Origin: Methylobacterium radiodurans
Lineage (GTDB): Bacteria > Pseudomonadota > Alphaproteobacteria > Rhizobiales > Beijerinckiaceae
Direction of reading: 5' to 3'
Length of the DNA: 64,000 bases
Assembly: GCF_003173735.1 (NCBI RefSeq)
Contig: NZ_CP029551.1
Span: forward strand, 4,355,001-4,419,000
Below are positions 39,252 to 49,638 of the stretch, piece by piece. The stretch's first letter is position 1. Every line of letters starts with the position of its first letter. The position numbers and the translations under genes were made by a program. The notes beneath the pieces were generated by a model. The model saw only the letters and a list, made by a program, of their open reading frames with translations, was not told the origin of the DNA and searched no databases.

Positions 39252-41105
39252 ATGAGCGAGCGCCGCCGTTTCCAGACCTTCGACGATCCGAGCCACCGAA
39301 AGGGCCCCGAACGGGTCGCCGCGCTCCGCGCCGCCCTGCGCGAGGCGGGCGTGGACGGGTTCGTGGTGCCCCGCGCCGACGAGCACCAGTCCGAGTACGT
39401 GCCGGCCAATGCCGAGCGGCTCGCCTGGCTCACCGGCTTCACCGGCTCGGCCGGAACGGCCGTCGTGCTCGCCGACCAGGTCGGCCTCGTGGTCGACGGC
39501 CGCTACACCCTGCAGGCGCCCGAGCAGGTCGATCCCGCCACCGTCACCGTGGTGCCGCTCGCCGAGCACAGCGTCGAGGCCTGGATCGGCCGGAATCTGA
39601 CATCCGGCGCCGTGCTGGGCTACGATCCCTGGCTGCACACGCCGGACGGCGTCGCCCGCCTGGAGCGCGCCGCCGAGCGGGCCGGCGCCAGCCTGAAGGC
39701 CTTGGCCCAGAACCCGGTCGACCTCGCCTGGGCCGGCCGGCCGAAGCCGCCGGCCGGTCCCGTGGTGCCGCACCCGATCGCCCAGGCGGGCGAGCAGACG
39801 GCGACCAAGCTCGCCCGCATCCGGACCGAGCTGGAGGGCGCGCGCTGCGACGTCCTCGTGATCTCGGACCCTCACAACCTCGCCTGGACCTTCAACCTGC
39901 GCGGTGCGGATGTCGGCCACACGCCGCTCGCGCTCGGCTACGCGATCGTGCCGCGGGAGGGCGCGGCTCGCCTGTTCCTGACCTCACCGCGGATCGATCC
40001 CGCCCTGCGCGAGGCCCTGACGCCGCTCGCCGAGATCGAGCCGCGCGCGGCCTTCGAGGACGCGCTGGCGGGCCTCGGCTCGGTTCGGGTGCGCCTCGAC
40101 GCGGCAACGGCCGCCGCGGCATTGCGCAGCCGCATCGAGGCCGCGGGCGGCACGGCCGATGTCGGGCGCGATCCGGTCACCGCCATGAAGGCGGTGAAGA
40201 ACCCGACCGAGATCGCGGGCGCCCGCGCCGCCCACCGCCGCGATGGGGCGAGCGTGGTGCGCTTCCTCGCCTGGCTCGACGCGCGGGCGGCGGCGGGCGG
40301 CCTCACCGAGATCGCCGCCGTCGAGGCGCTGGAGGCGTTTCGCGCGGCCGGAGGGGATCTGCGCGACGTCTCCTTCCCGACCATCTCGGGCTCCGGCCCG
40401 AACGGCGCGATCGTTCACTACCGCGTGACGCGGGCGACCGACCGGGCCGTGAATCCGGGCGAGCTGTTCCTGATCGATTCGGGCGCGCAGTACCCGGACG
40501 GCACCACCGACATCACCCGCACGGTGGCGGTGGGCGAACCGACGCCTGAGATGCGCGATCGCTTCACCCGCGTGCTCAAGGGCCACGTCGCGATCAGCCG
40601 CGCGGTTTTCCCGAAGGGCACGACCGGCGCGCAGATCGATGCATTCGCCCGCCTCCCGCTCTGGCAGGCCGGGCTCGATTTCGACCACGGCACCGGTCAC
40701 GGCGTCGGCAGCTTCCTCTCGGTGCACGAGGGTCCGCAGCGCATCGCCAAGACCGGCACCGTGGCGCTGGAGGCCGGCATGATCCTCTCGAACGAGCCGG
40801 GCTATTACCGGGCCGGCGCCTATGGCATCCGGATCGAGAACCTCGTCCTCGTGGAGCCGCGCGAGATCGCGGGCGGCGAGCGGCCGATGCTCGGCTTCGA
40901 GACGCTGACGCTGGCCCCCTACGACCGGCGCCTGATCGACGCGGATCTCCTCGACGCCGCCGAGGTCGCCTGGATCGACGCCTACCACGCGCGCGTCCGC
41001 GAGACCCTGTCCCCGTACCTCGACGCGGAGGCCCGCGCCTGGCTCGACCGGGCGACGGCGCCGCTGGCTCCCTCTGAGGGGACCTCCGAGGCGCCCGCCG
41101 CCTGA
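39252..41105 (+). CDS. pepP: Xaa-Pro aminopeptidase (M24 family)
   Basis: A 617-residue cytoplasmic metallopeptidase that removes an N-terminal residue before proline. It has two creatinase-like N-terminal domains (residues 1-300; DGFVVPRADEHQSEYVP), then the pita-bread catalytic domain. Metal ligands are seen in FLIDSGAQYPDGTTDITRT (two Asp), GHGVGSFLSVHEGP (His) and the NEPGYY/RIENLV region (two Glu). The longer type, over 600 residues, resembles eukaryotic-type aminopeptidase P of alphaproteobacteria. The start is the ATG at MSERRRFQTF. A membrane reductase gene follows after 54 bases on the same strand. Confidence 0.92.
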   Translation: MSERRRFQTFDDPSHRKGPERVAALRAALREAGVDGFVVPRADEHQSEYVPANAERLAWLTGFTGSAGTAVVLADQVGLVVDGRYTLQAPEQVDPATVTVVPLAEHSVEAWIGRNLTSGAVLGYDPWLHTPDGVARLERAAERAGASLKALAQNPVDLAWAGRPKPPAGPVVPHPIAQAGEQTATKLARIRTELEGARCDVLVISDPHNLAWTFNLRGADVGHTPLALGYAIVPREGAARLFLTSPRIDPALREALTPLAEIEPRAAFEDALAGLGSVRVRLDAATAAAALRSRIEAAGGTADVGRDPVTAMKAVKNPTEIAGARAAHRRDGASVVRFLAWLDARAAAGGLTEIAAVEALEAFRAAGGDLRDVSFPTISGSGPNGAIVHYRVTRATDRAVNPGELFLIDSGAQYPDGTTDITRTVAVGEPTPEMRDRFTRVLKGHVAISRAVFPKGTTGAQIDAFARLPLWQAGLDFDHGTGHGVGSFLSVHEGPQRIAKTGTVALEAGMILSNEPGYYRAGAYGIRIENLVLVEPREIAGGERPMLGFETLTLAPYDRRLIDADLLDAAEVAWIDAYHARVRETLSPYLDAEARAWLDRATAPLAPSEGTSEAPAA

Positions 41106-41159
41106 CCGCGACGACGCGGGGACGCCCGCGGGCGCGCCGCTCATGCTAGAGACCAGCGC

Positions 41160-43313
41160 ATGATCCGGCTCCTCGCCCTCCTCGTCCTCCTGGTCTCGTC
41201 GTCCACCCTCGCCCAGGGGCTGAAGGCGCCCAAGGACCTCGTCCGAGCGAGCCTCGTGGCCGAGCCCGCGGGCGTGCGGGCGGGCGAGACCTTCTGGCTC
41301 GCCGTCCGCATGGCGATGAAGCCCGGCTGGCACGTCTACTGGCGCAATCCCGGCGATTCCGGCCTGCCGCCGGAGGTGATCTGGACCCTGCCCGCGGGCT
41401 TCTCGGCCGGGCCGATCCGCTGGCCGGCGCCGGAGCGCATCCCGGTCGCGACGCTGATGAACTACGGCTACGAGGGCGAGGCGGTGCTGCTCGTCCCCGT
41501 GACTCCGCCGCCGAGCCTCGACCCGGCGAGCCCGGTGCGGCTCGCCGCCAAGCTCAGCTACCTCGTCTGCGAGACCGAGTGCGTGCCGGGCGCCGCCGAC
41601 CTCGCCCTGACGCTGTCGGTGGCGCGCGAGGCCGTGCCCGATCCTGGAGCCCGCGACCTCTTCGCCCGCGCCCGCGAGGCCCTGCCGGTCCCCTCCCCCT
41701 GGCCGGCGCGGCTGTCGCGCGAGGGCGATAGCCTCGTGCTGAACCTCGACGCGGCGGGCCTGCGCCCCGAGACCGTCGGCAAGGCGGCCTTCTTCCCCTA
41801 CTCGGAGACCGCGCTCGACAACGCCGCCGAGCAGGCGCTCGCGGTCGATGCGAGCGGCATCCATATCACCCTCACCCGCGCCAACCCGGCCGAGCCCGCC
41901 CCCGCGACGCTGCCGGGCGTGCTGACGATCGAGCAGGATACGGGCAGCGGCCCGGTGCGCCGCGCGTTGGCGATCGGCGAGGAGGCGCCCCCGCCCGCGC
42001 CGAGCCAGATCCCCGCGGGTGCCGCACCGGCGACGCCGACCGTCTCCGGCGACGAGGCGCCGACGCTGCTGGCCGCCGCGCTGCTGGCCTTCCTCGGCGG
42101 CCTCGTCCTCAACCTGATGCCCTGCGTCTTCCCGGTCCTCTCGATCAAGGTGCTGGGGCTGGTGAAGCACGCGGGCGAGCGGCCCGAGCGCGTGCGTCTG
42201 CACGGGCTCGCCTACACGGCGGGAGTCCTGGCGAGCTTCCTCCTGCTCGCCGGCCTGCTGATCGTCCTGAAGGGCGGGGGCGCCGGGCTCGGCTGGGGCT
42301 TCCAACTCCAATCGCCGGTCTTCGTGGCGGCGCTGGCCTACCTGCTCCTGGCGATGGGCCTCAGCCTGTCGGGGGCGGTGCATCTCGGCGGCCGCGTCGC
42401 CGGGATCGGCGATCGCCTGACCCGGCGCGCGGGGCTCGAGGGCTCGTTCTTCACCGGCGTGCTGGCGACCGTGGTGGCGACGCCCTGCACCGCGCCCTTC
42501 ATGGGCACGGCGGTCGGCTTCGCGCTGACCCAGTCGGCGCCTGCCGCGCTCCTCGTCTTCGCGAGCCTCGGGCTCGGCCTCGCCCTGCCCTTCCTCCTAC
42601 TCACCCTTTGGCCGGCCGCGCTCCGCCTGATGCCGCGGCCGGGCGCCTGGATGGACGTGCTGAAGCAGGCGCTCGCCTTCCCGGTCTACGCCACCGTGGC
42701 CTGGCTCGTCTGGGTGCTGGCCCAGCAGGTCGGGCCGCAGGGCCTGCTCGCGGCCCTGTTCGGCCTCGTCCTCGTGGGCTTCGCGGCCTGGGCCTGGGAG
42801 CGCGGGCGCGACAGTGCGGCGCTCCCGGCCCGCGCCGCCCGCGGCCTCGCCGTGCTGGCGGTGATCGGCGCCGCGGCGATCGGCCTGACGCTCGGGCAGG
42901 ACCGCGCCACCGCGGCCGCCGAGATGCGGGCGGAGGGCGTCGAGCCCTTCTCGCAGGGCCGCCTCGACGCGCTGCTCGCCGAAGGACGGCCGGTCTTCGT
43001 GAACATGACGGCGGCGTGGTGCATCACCTGCCAGGTCAACGAGCGCATCGCGCTCTCGACCGGGGCGGTCCGCGCCGCGATGCGTGCGCGGGGTGTGGCC
43101 TACCTCAAGGGCGACTGGACCAACCAGAACCCCGAGATCACCCGCCTGCTGGAGCGGCACGGCCGCAGCGGCGTGCCGCTCTACCTGCTCTACACCGGCC
43201 GGGCCGAGCCGCACGTGCTGCCGCAGATCCTGACCGAGGGCGGCGTGCTCGGCTGGCTGGAACGGGTCGGACCCGAGCGAAGCGCGGCGGAGGGCGTATC
43301 AGGGAGGGGCTGA
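41160..43313 (+). CDS. DsbD/ScsB-type thiol:disulfide reductase
   Basis: A 717-residue membrane protein that carries electrons from cytoplasmic thioredoxin to periplasmic thiols. It has a signal peptide (to about residue 19), an N-terminal periplasmic beta domain with the CETECVPG cysteine pair (about 138-145), and eight hydrophobic helices at about 295-570 with NLMPCVFPVLSI and TPCTAPFMG cysteines. A C-terminal thioredoxin-like domain has the AAWCITCQVNE active site (about 617-627). The three-domain order is that of DsbD; the large N-domain favours the ScsB subgroup. It may serve cytochrome maturation or oxidative-stress repair, which suits an organism rich in c-type cytochromes. Repeat copy 2 follows. 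Confidence 0.9.
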   Translation: MIRLLALLVLLVSSSTLAQGLKAPKDLVRASLVAEPAGVRAGETFWLAVRMAMKPGWHVYWRNPGDSGLPPEVIWTLPAGFSAGPIRWPAPERIPVATLMNYGYEGEAVLLVPVTPPPSLDPASPVRLAAKLSYLVCETECVPGAADLALTLSVAREAVPDPGARDLFARAREALPVPSPWPARLSREGDSLVLNLDAAGLRPETVGKAAFFPYSETALDNAAEQALAVDASGIHITLTRANPAEPAPATLPGVLTIEQDTGSGPVRRALAIGEEAPPPAPSQIPAGAAPATPTVSGDEAPTLLAAALLAFLGGLVLNLMPCVFPVLSIKVLGLVKHAGERPERVRLHGLAYTAGVLASFLLLAGLLIVLKGGGAGLGWGFQLQSPVFVAALAYLLLAMGLSLSGAVHLGGRVAGIGDRLTRRAGLEGSFFTGVLATVVATPCTAPFMGTAVGFALTQSAPAALLVFASLGLGLALPFLLLTLWPAALRLMPRPGAWMDVLKQALAFPVYATVAWLVWVLAQQVGPQGLLAALFGLVLVGFAAWAWERGRDSAALPARAARGLAVLAVIGAAAIGLTLGQDRATAAAEMRAEGVEPFSQGRLDALLAEGRPVFVNMTAAWCITCQVNERIALSTGAVRAAMRARGVAYLKGDWTNQNPEITRLLERHGRSGVPLYLLYTGRAEPHVLPQILTEGGVLGWLERVGPERSAAEGVSGRG

Positions 43314-43358
43314 GGGGCGTTCATACACCGGTCGGTCATCCGTCTGGATCCCGCGCAT

Positions 43359-43574
43359 CCCTCTCCCCGCCGTGCGGGGAGAGGGCTTCGGCGACCCTGT
43401 CGTCGTCGAAGCGAGGCGGCGCATCGATCCCGGAGGGATCGACCCGATGGTGAGGGGGCGGCTCAGGCACAGCCTCTTCCGTTTAAGCCCCCTCACCGCC
43501 GCTGCGGCTTCGCCTCCGCTTCCTGTCTGCACGACAGGGTGCAGACAGGCGTCTCCCCGCGCGCGGGGAGAGGG
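43359..43574. repeat. Composite palindromic repeat, copy 2
   Basis: About 216 bp between the ScsB-like gene and phoB. It has the same end hairpins as copy 1 (CTCTCCCCGC-CGT-GCGGGGAGAG and TCTCCCCGC-GC-GCGGGGAGA). Inside are GTCGTCGTCGAAGC, GTGAGGGGG/CCCCCTCAC and a perfect 11-bp hairpin CCTGTCTGCAC/GTGCAGACAGG near the right end. It fills the space between convergent genes. Confidence 0.85.
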
Positions 43575-43613
43575 AGAGCCGCGGGTGGATGAAGAGGATC
43601 TACCGGAACGCCC

Positions 43614-44315
43614 TCACGCCTCAGCGGAAAACGTCTCGTCGAAGGCGTAACCCGAACCCCGCACGGTGCGGATCGGGTCGGGCTGGCGCGGGCGGTTGAG
43701 GGCCTTGCGCAGGCGGCCGACATGCACGTCGACCGTGCGCTCGTCGATGTAGACGTCGTGGCCCCAGACCCCGTCGAGGAGCTGCTCCCGCGAGAAGACC
43801 CGACCGGGGCTCTGCATCAGGAACTCGAGCAGCTTGAACTCGGTGGGTCCGAGATGGATCTCGTGCCCGCTGCGGCGGATGCGGTGGCTCACCCGGTCGA
43901 GCTCGATGTCGCCCGCCGCCAGGAGGTCGGCGACGTGGGCGGGCTTGGCCCGGCGCAGGAGCGCGCGCACCCGGGCGAGCAGCTCCGGCACCGAGAACGG
44001 CTTGACGATGTAGTCGTCCGCGCCCGTGCCGAGGCCGCGGATGCGGTCGCCCTCCTCGCCCCGGGCGGTCAGCATGATGATCGGCAGGCGCTCGGTCTCG
44101 CGCCGCGCCCGGACCCGGCGGCACAGCTCGATCCCCGAGAGGCCGGGCAGCATCCAGTCGAGCAGGATCAGGTCGGGCTGCTGCTCGGCGAGCTTCAGCT
44201 CGGCCTCGTCGCCGCGCGCCGCCGCATCGACCTCGAAACCCTCGGCCTCGAGGTTGTAGCGCAGGAGCGTGGTCAGCGCCTCCTCGTCCTCGACGATCAG
44301 GATACGCGTGCGCAT
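43614..44315 (-). CDS. phoB: Phosphate regulon response regulator PhoB
   Basis: A 233-residue OmpR-type regulator controlling the phosphate-starvation response. The receiver domain (1-120) holds ILIVEDEEALTTLLRYN, the phospho-acceptor Asp in LILLDWMLPGLSG and VKPFSVPELLARV with its Lys. The winged-helix domain (about 135-230) ends with VDVHVGRLRKALNRP and the RGSGYAF signature of this family. It is the last gene of the pst operon, 17 bases after phoU. The partner kinase PhoR is not in the window. Confidence 0.94.
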   Translation of the reverse strand: MRTRILIVEDEEALTTLLRYNLEAEGFEVDAAARGDEAELKLAEQQPDLILLDWMLPGLSGIELCRRVRARRETERLPIIMLTARGEEGDRIRGLGTGADDYIVKPFSVPELLARVRALLRRAKPAHVADLLAAGDIELDRVSHRIRRSGHEIHLGPTEFKLLEFLMQSPGRVFSREQLLDGVWGHDVYIDERTVDVHVGRLRKALNRPRQPDPIRTVRGSGYAFDETFSAEA

Positions 44316-44332
44316 GCGGGGACTCTGGATAC

Positions 44333-45049
44333 TCAGCCCTGTCCGGGCGTGACGGTGGCGTAGTTCGAGGCGTCGTTCTTCGGCCGGTCGCCGGTCGGCG
44401 TCTCGCCGGTGGCGAGGTACTGGATCGTCTCGGCGATGTTGGTGGTGTGGTCGCCGATGCGCTCGACGTTCTTGGCGCAGAACAGCAGGTGCGTGCAGAA
44501 CGAGATGTTGCGCGGATCTTCCATCATGTAGGTCAGGAGCTCGCGGAACAGCGAGTTGTAGAGCGCGTCGATCTCGCCGTCGCGCTCCCAGACGTCCTGC
44601 GCGGCCTTCACGTCGCGGCTGCCGTAGGCGTCGAGCACGTCCTTGAGCTGGCCTTCCGCGAGGTCGCTCATGTGCTGCACGCCCAGGATGATCTTCTGGC
44701 CGACCGCCTGGTCGCTGATCGCCACCACGCGCTTGGCGACGTTCTTGGCCAGATCCCCGATCCGCTCCAGGTCGCCCGAGACGCGGATCGCCGAGATCGT
44801 CTCGCGCAGGTCGATGGCCAGCGGCTGGCGCTTGGCGATGAGGAGGACCGAGCGCTCCTCGATCTCGTGCTGGAGCGTGTCGAGCCGCTTGTCGGCCGCG
44901 ATCACGGCCTGCGCGAGCGTCGCGTCGCGGCGCACGAGCGCGTCGGTCGCCTCGGTCACCATCTTCTCGGCGATGCCGCCCATCTCGGAGATCGAGCGGC
45001 GCAGGTTCTCCAGATCGGCGTCGTAGGAGCTGACGATGTGACCGGGCAT
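44333..45049 (-). CDS. phoU: Phosphate transport regulator PhoU
   Basis: A 238-residue all-helical protein with two PhoU repeats (about residues 12-100 and 115-205), each with the conserved DxxL and metal-contacting acidic motifs (DADLENLRRSISEMGG; ELLTYMMEDPRNI). It links the PstSCAB transporter to the PhoR-PhoB pathway, keeping the regulon off when phosphate is plentiful. The location between pstB and phoB is classic. The 3' end of pstB lies 46 bases upstream. Confidence 0.93.
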   Translation of the reverse strand: MPGHIVSSYDADLENLRRSISEMGGIAEKMVTEATDALVRRDATLAQAVIAADKRLDTLQHEIEERSVLLIAKRQPLAIDLRETISAIRVSGDLERIGDLAKNVAKRVVAISDQAVGQKIILGVQHMSDLAEGQLKDVLDAYGSRDVKAAQDVWERDGEIDALYNSLFRELLTYMMEDPRNISFCTHLLFCAKNVERIGDHTTNIAETIQYLATGETPTGDRPKNDASNYATVTPGQG

Positions 45050-45095
45050 GGCGGTGTCCTCGGGACGGGAGATCGGGCGTGAGGCAGGCCGAGGC

Positions 45096-45926
<831 letters not shown>

Positions 45927-45952
45927 GGGATCGGTCCTTCGAACTCGGCGTC

Positions 45953-46858
45953 TCAGCGGGCGCGCTGCGGCTTGATCACCACGCGGGCGATCACCGACAG
46001 GGCCAGGATGGTCACGGTGATGAGGAGCGCGCCGGCCCAGGCGAGCTGCTGCCAGTTGGGATAGGGCGAGAGCGCGAACTGGTAGATCATCACCGGCAGG
46101 TTCGCGACGCCGCCCATCAGGTTGGCGTTGAACCAGCTGTTGTTGTTGAGCGCGGTGAAGAGGAGCGGCGCGGTCTCGCCGGCGATGCGGGCGAGCGCCA
46201 GGATGATGCCGGTGACGATGCCGGCGGACGCCGCCCGCCAGGTCACACTGCGGATGACGATCGAGGCGGGCGCGCCGAGCGCCGCGCCCGCCTCGCGGAG
46301 CGTGCCCGGCACGAGGCGCATCATGTCCTCGGTGGTGCGCACGATGACGGGCGTGGCGATGATGGCGAGCGCCACCGCGCCGGCCCAGCCCGAATAGGTC
46401 CCCATCGGCCGCACCATCAGGGTGTAGACGAACAGGCCGATCAGGATCGAGGGCGCCGAGAGCAGGATGTCGTTGAGGAAGCGGATCACGTCCGCGAGCT
46501 TCGAGCCGCGGCCGTACTCGGCGAGGTAGGTCCCGGCCATCACGCCGATCGGCGTCGCGATCAGGATGCCGATGAAGGTCATCACGAGGCTGCCGAGGAT
46601 CGCGTTGGCGATGCCGCCGCCCTCGCTGCCGGGGCCCGGTGTCGGCTGGGTCAGCAGCGTCGGCGAGAGGCCCTTCAGGCCCTCGACGATCAGCATGAGC
46701 AGGATCGAGCCGAGCACGATCGCGCCGAGCAGGGTCGCGAGGGTGCAGGCGATGCGCAAGCTGCGGTCGGCGGTGCGGCGCGAGGCGCGCACGCGGCTGG
46801 CGCGCTTCGGCGGGACCGTGCCGGCGGGCGGCGCGGCGAGGGTGTTGGCGGCGTCCAC
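45953..46858 (-). CDS. pstA: Phosphate ABC transporter permease PstA
   Basis: A 301-residue inner-membrane permease with six hydrophobic segments and the binding-protein-dependent transport signature [18 protein letters not shown] (about residues 200-217). It forms the phosphate channel with PstC. The N-terminus is long and basic, as in alphaproteobacterial PstA proteins. The start is placed at GTG (46858) with a GGAGG site seven bases upstream; an ATG is not available at the right place, and the frame is open far upstream within pstC in another reading frame. It lies 11 bases after pstC. Confidence 0.93.
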   Translation of the reverse strand: MDAANTLAAPPAGTVPPKRASRVRASRRTADRSLRIACTLATLLGAIVLGSILLMLIVEGLKGLSPTLLTQPTPGPGSEGGGIANAILGSLVMTFIGILIATPIGVMAGTYLAEYGRGSKLADVIRFLNDILLSAPSILIGLFVYTLMVRPMGTYSGWAGAVALAIIATPVIVRTTEDMMRLVPGTLREAGAALGAPASIVIRSVTWRAASAGIVTGIILALARIAGETAPLLFTALNNNSWFNANLMGGVANLPVMIYQFALSPYPNWQQLAWAGALLITVTILALSVIARVVIKPQRAR

Positions 46859-46869
46859 AGCTTGCCTCC

Positions 46870-47847
46870 TCAGGCGACCTTGGCGCGCCGCGTCAGCAGG
46901 CGGGCGACGATGAGGACGATGAAGGTGATGACGAAGAGGATGCAGCCGAGCGCCATCAGGGCGTTGAGCTGCATGCCGTCCGCCTCGTTGAACTCGTTGG
47001 CGATGCGCGACGCGATGGTCGAGCCCGGATCGAAGATCGAGGCGGAGAGCCGGTTGGCGTTGCCGATCACGAAGGTCACCGCCATCGTCTCGCCGAGTGC
47101 GCGGCCCAGCCCCAGCATGATCGCGCCGATGATCGAGACCGAGGCCTGCGGGACCAGCACGTGGCGCACGACCTCCCAGGTGGTGCAGCCGATGCCGTAG
47201 GCGCTCTCGCGCAGGATGGTCGGGATCTGGTCGAGCATGTCGCGGGCGATCGAGGCCACGAAGGGCACGATCATGATCGCCAGGATGATGCCCGCGGTGA
47301 GGATGCCGACGCCGGAGGGGACGCGGGCGTAGAACAGCGTGCCGACGAGCGGCATGCCCTCGACGAGGTTCGAGACCGGCACCTGCACGAAGCGGGCGAA
47401 GAGTGGCGCGAAGATGAACAGGCCCCACATGCCGTAGATGATGCTGGGCACCGCCGCGAGCAGCTCGATCGTCATGCCGACGGGCTTCCTCGCCCAGCCG
47501 GGACAGAGCTGCGTCAGGTAGATCGCGATGCCGAGCGAGATCGGCACGCCGATGACGAGGGCCAGCAGCGCCGAGGCGAGCGTGCCGATCACCGCGACCA
47601 GGGCGCCGTACTGCTCGGTGCCGATGTTCCAGGCGCTGGAGGTGAGGAAGCCGAAGCCGAATTCCCGGAAGGCGGGCCAGCCGCCGTAGAGGATCGAGCC
47701 CAGGATACCGGCCAGCACCAGCAGCACCAGCAGGGCGGAGGCGTAGGCGGCGCCGCGGAAGACGGCGTCACCACCCCGGCTCGGGCCCTGGCGGCGCGCG
47801 ACGCCGCGTGTGTCGGCCAGCGCGATCTGATCGGTCAAGGTGGTCAT
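46870..47847 (-). CDS. pstC: Phosphate ABC transporter permease PstC
   Basis: A 325-residue inner-membrane permease, with the first hydrophobic segment at residues 32-55 and five more later. Typical PstC pieces include [34 protein letters not shown], and the inner-loop contact for PstB in [17 protein letters not shown]. It pairs with PstA to move phosphate delivered by PstS. Paired stem-loops separate it from the upstream pstS gene, probably setting the ratio of PstS to the permease subunits. Confidence 0.94.
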   Translation of the reverse strand: MTTLTDQIALADTRGVARRQGPSRGGDAVFRGAAYASALLVLLVLAGILGSILYGGWPAFREFGFGFLTSSAWNIGTEQYGALVAVIGTLASALLALVIGVPISLGIAIYLTQLCPGWARKPVGMTIELLAAVPSIIYGMWGLFIFAPLFARFVQVPVSNLVEGMPLVGTLFYARVPSGVGILTAGIILAIMIVPFVASIARDMLDQIPTILRESAYGIGCTTWEVVRHVLVPQASVSIIGAIMLGLGRALGETMAVTFVIGNANRLSASIFDPGSTIASRIANEFNEADGMQLNALMALGCILFVITFIVLIVARLLTRRAKVA

Positions 47848-47954
47848 CCGCGGTTCTCTTCACCGGGTTGGGCGTTTAGCGCGCGGAGGCGACCGGCGCG
47901 AGGGCGGACCATCGGTTGCGCGCATCGCTCCCCGATCCCGGGGGCGGTGCCGGA

Positions 47955-48019
47955 GCCGCCCGGTATCGGACCGGGCGGCGGCCGGAGCTCGGGCCGGGAC
48001 GGCGGTGCCGCCCCGGCCC
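47955..48019 (-). terminator. Two stem-loops between pstS and pstC
   Basis: GCCGCCCGGT/ACCGGGCGGC (47955-47979, loop ATCGG) and GGGCCGGG...CCCGGCCC with an inner CGGC/GCCG (47991-48019) stand in tandem after the pstS stop on the minus strand, without a long T tract. Such structures usually protect the pstS mRNA end and reduce read-through into pstC. Confidence 0.6.
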
Positions 48020-48049
48020 CTCTCGATGTCGGCGGACCGGATGTCCGGC

Positions 48050-49093
48050 TTACATGCTGCCGAGGACCGGCTTGCCGTCCTTGCCCTTCACCTGCTTCCA
48101 CTCCTCGTGGATCTGGGCGACCACGTTGTCCGGCAGCGGCACGTAGTCGAGCTCGGAGGCCATCTTGTCCCCGTTCTTGTAGGCCCAGTTGAAGAACTTC
48201 AGCACCTCGGCGGACTTGGCCGCGTCGGCCGCGTCCTTGTGCACGAGGATGAAGGTCGCGGCGGTGATCGGCCACGCCTCGTCGCCGGCCTGGTTGGTCA
48301 GCGAGATGCCGAAGCCGGGCTGGGCCTTCCAGTCGGCGCTGGCGGCGGCGGCCTGGAACGCCTTGTCGTCCGGCTGCGGGTACTTGCCGGCCTTGTTCTG
48401 GATCAGCGTGTGGCTGAGCTTGTTCTGCTTGGCGTAGGCCGACTCGACGTAGCCGATGGCGTTCGGAACCTGCTTGACGGTGGCGGTGACGCCCTCGTTG
48501 CCCTTGCCGCCCTGGCCGGCCGGCCAGGAGATCGTGGTCGCCGCGCCGTACTCCTTCTTCCAGGGCTCGGAGACCTGGGAGAGGTAGGTGGTGAAGATGT
48601 TGGTCGTGCCCGAGGCGTCGGAGCGGTAGACCGGGGTGATGGTCGCGTCGGGGAGCTTCAGGCCCTCGTTGAGCGCGGCGATCTTCGGATCCGACCACTT
48701 GGTGATCTTGCCGGCGTAGATGTCGGCGACGAGTTCACCCGTGAGCTTGAGCTTGCCCGGCTCCAGCCCCGCGATGTTCACTACGGTGACGACGCCACCC
48801 ATCACGGTCGGGAACTGGACGAGGCCGTCCTTCTCGAGGGCTGCGCCCTTCAGCGGCGCGTCGGTGGCGCCGAAATCGACCGTCTTGGCCTGGATCTGCT
48901 TGATGCCGCCGCCGGAGCCGATCGACTGGTAGTTCAGACCGTTGCCGGTCTCCTTGCGGTAGGCTTCGGCCCACTTCGAGTAGACCGGGAACGGGAAGGT
49001 GGCACCGGCGCCGGTGATGTCGGCGGCGCGGGCCGGCAGGATGAGCTGGGCCGTGGCCAGCCCCAGGGCGAGCGCGTAGGTGAAAGGCTTCAC
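48050..49093 (-). CDS. pstS: Phosphate-binding periplasmic protein PstS
   Basis: A 347-residue periplasmic binding protein that captures phosphate for the PstCAB transporter. The signal peptide ends LPARAAD near residue 24. Phosphate-binding loops are seen in ITGAGATFPFPVYSKW, IGSGGGIKQIQAKTVDFG, TDAPL and RSDASGTTNIFTTYLS, matching PstS type 2. The start is GTG at 49093 with a GGAGA site five bases upstream. A Pho box lies 135-163 bases upstream of the start codon, so it should be induced by PhoB. It is the first gene of the operon. Confidence 0.95.
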   Translation of the reverse strand: MKPFTYALALGLATAQLILPARAADITGAGATFPFPVYSKWAEAYRKETGNGLNYQSIGSGGGIKQIQAKTVDFGATDAPLKGAALEKDGLVQFPTVMGGVVTVVNIAGLEPGKLKLTGELVADIYAGKITKWSDPKIAALNEGLKLPDATITPVYRSDASGTTNIFTTYLSQVSEPWKKEYGAATTISWPAGQGGKGNEGVTATVKQVPNAIGYVESAYAKQNKLSHTLIQNKAGKYPQPDDKAFQAAAASADWKAQPGFGISLTNQAGDEAWPITAATFILVHKDAADAAKSAEVLKFFNWAYKNGDKMASELDYVPLPDNVVAQIHEEWKQVKGKDGKPVLGSM

Positions 49094-49227
49094 GTGAATC
49101 TCCGTTGCCGCCAGATCATGGCCGCCGGGTACATGTGGCTCGGGGCGTCTCCGGATCCCGTGCCATTCCCGCGATCGGCCGGAAGTTCCGGCCGCCACAG
49201 CGCTTATGGCCCGGCCGATGCGGCGGT

Positions 49228-49256
49228 ATGACACGCACGTGACAGGCGGATGACAG
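49228..49256 (-). promoter_or_regulatory. Pho box upstream of pstS
   Basis: On the minus strand three heptamers at exact 11-bp spacing read CTGTCAT, CTGTCAC and GTGTCAT, matching the PhoB repeat consensus CTGTCAT-N4-CTGTCAC. It is oriented toward pstS and should mediate PhoB activation of the operon. Confidence 0.88.
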
Positions 49257-49377
49257 CGACCGCTCGGGACGCCCGGCGCTGGCCCGCGACCCACAGTTGG
49301 CACGCTTCGGCACGGTCGCGCGTTCTCCCTGGGTCTGCGGCGCCATGTGGGCCGCCCGAGGATGGGAGTGCAACGAC

Positions 49378-49623
49378 GTGGGCACCGTTCTGCCCGACCA
49401 GACCGCCGACGCGGACGATGCCTTCCTGGCCCTGCACGCGGAGCGGGAGCGTCTGGAGCGCGCGCTGTCCCTCGCCCAGGCCCGACAGCGCTTCAGCGGC
49501 GACACGGAGGAGGCTGAGCGCGCCCGGGACGAGGAGGCTGCGCTCCTGGCAAATCTCGACCGCGTGATGACGATGATCCGCGCCGCCGAGTACAAGCGCG
49601 GTCCTGGCGCCCGGCGCTGGTAG
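49378..49623 (+). CDS. Conserved hypothetical helical protein
   Basis: An 81-residue protein, divergent from pstS. Residues 10-70 form a long charged helix (AFLALHAERERLERALSLAQARQR and EEAERARDEEAALLANLDRV) likely to make a coiled coil. No family is recognised. The start is uncertain: GTG at 49378 has GGGAG nine bases upstream and matches the beginning of the soluble part; an in-frame ATG 81 bases earlier adds a Trp/Cys-rich stretch without a pattern. A small minus-strand gene converges on it. Confidence 0.5.
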   Translation: MGTVLPDQTADADDAFLALHAERERLERALSLAQARQRFSGDTEEAERARDEEAALLANLDRVMTMIRAAEYKRGPGARRW

Positions 49624-49638
49624 CGCCGGGTTGGGCCT

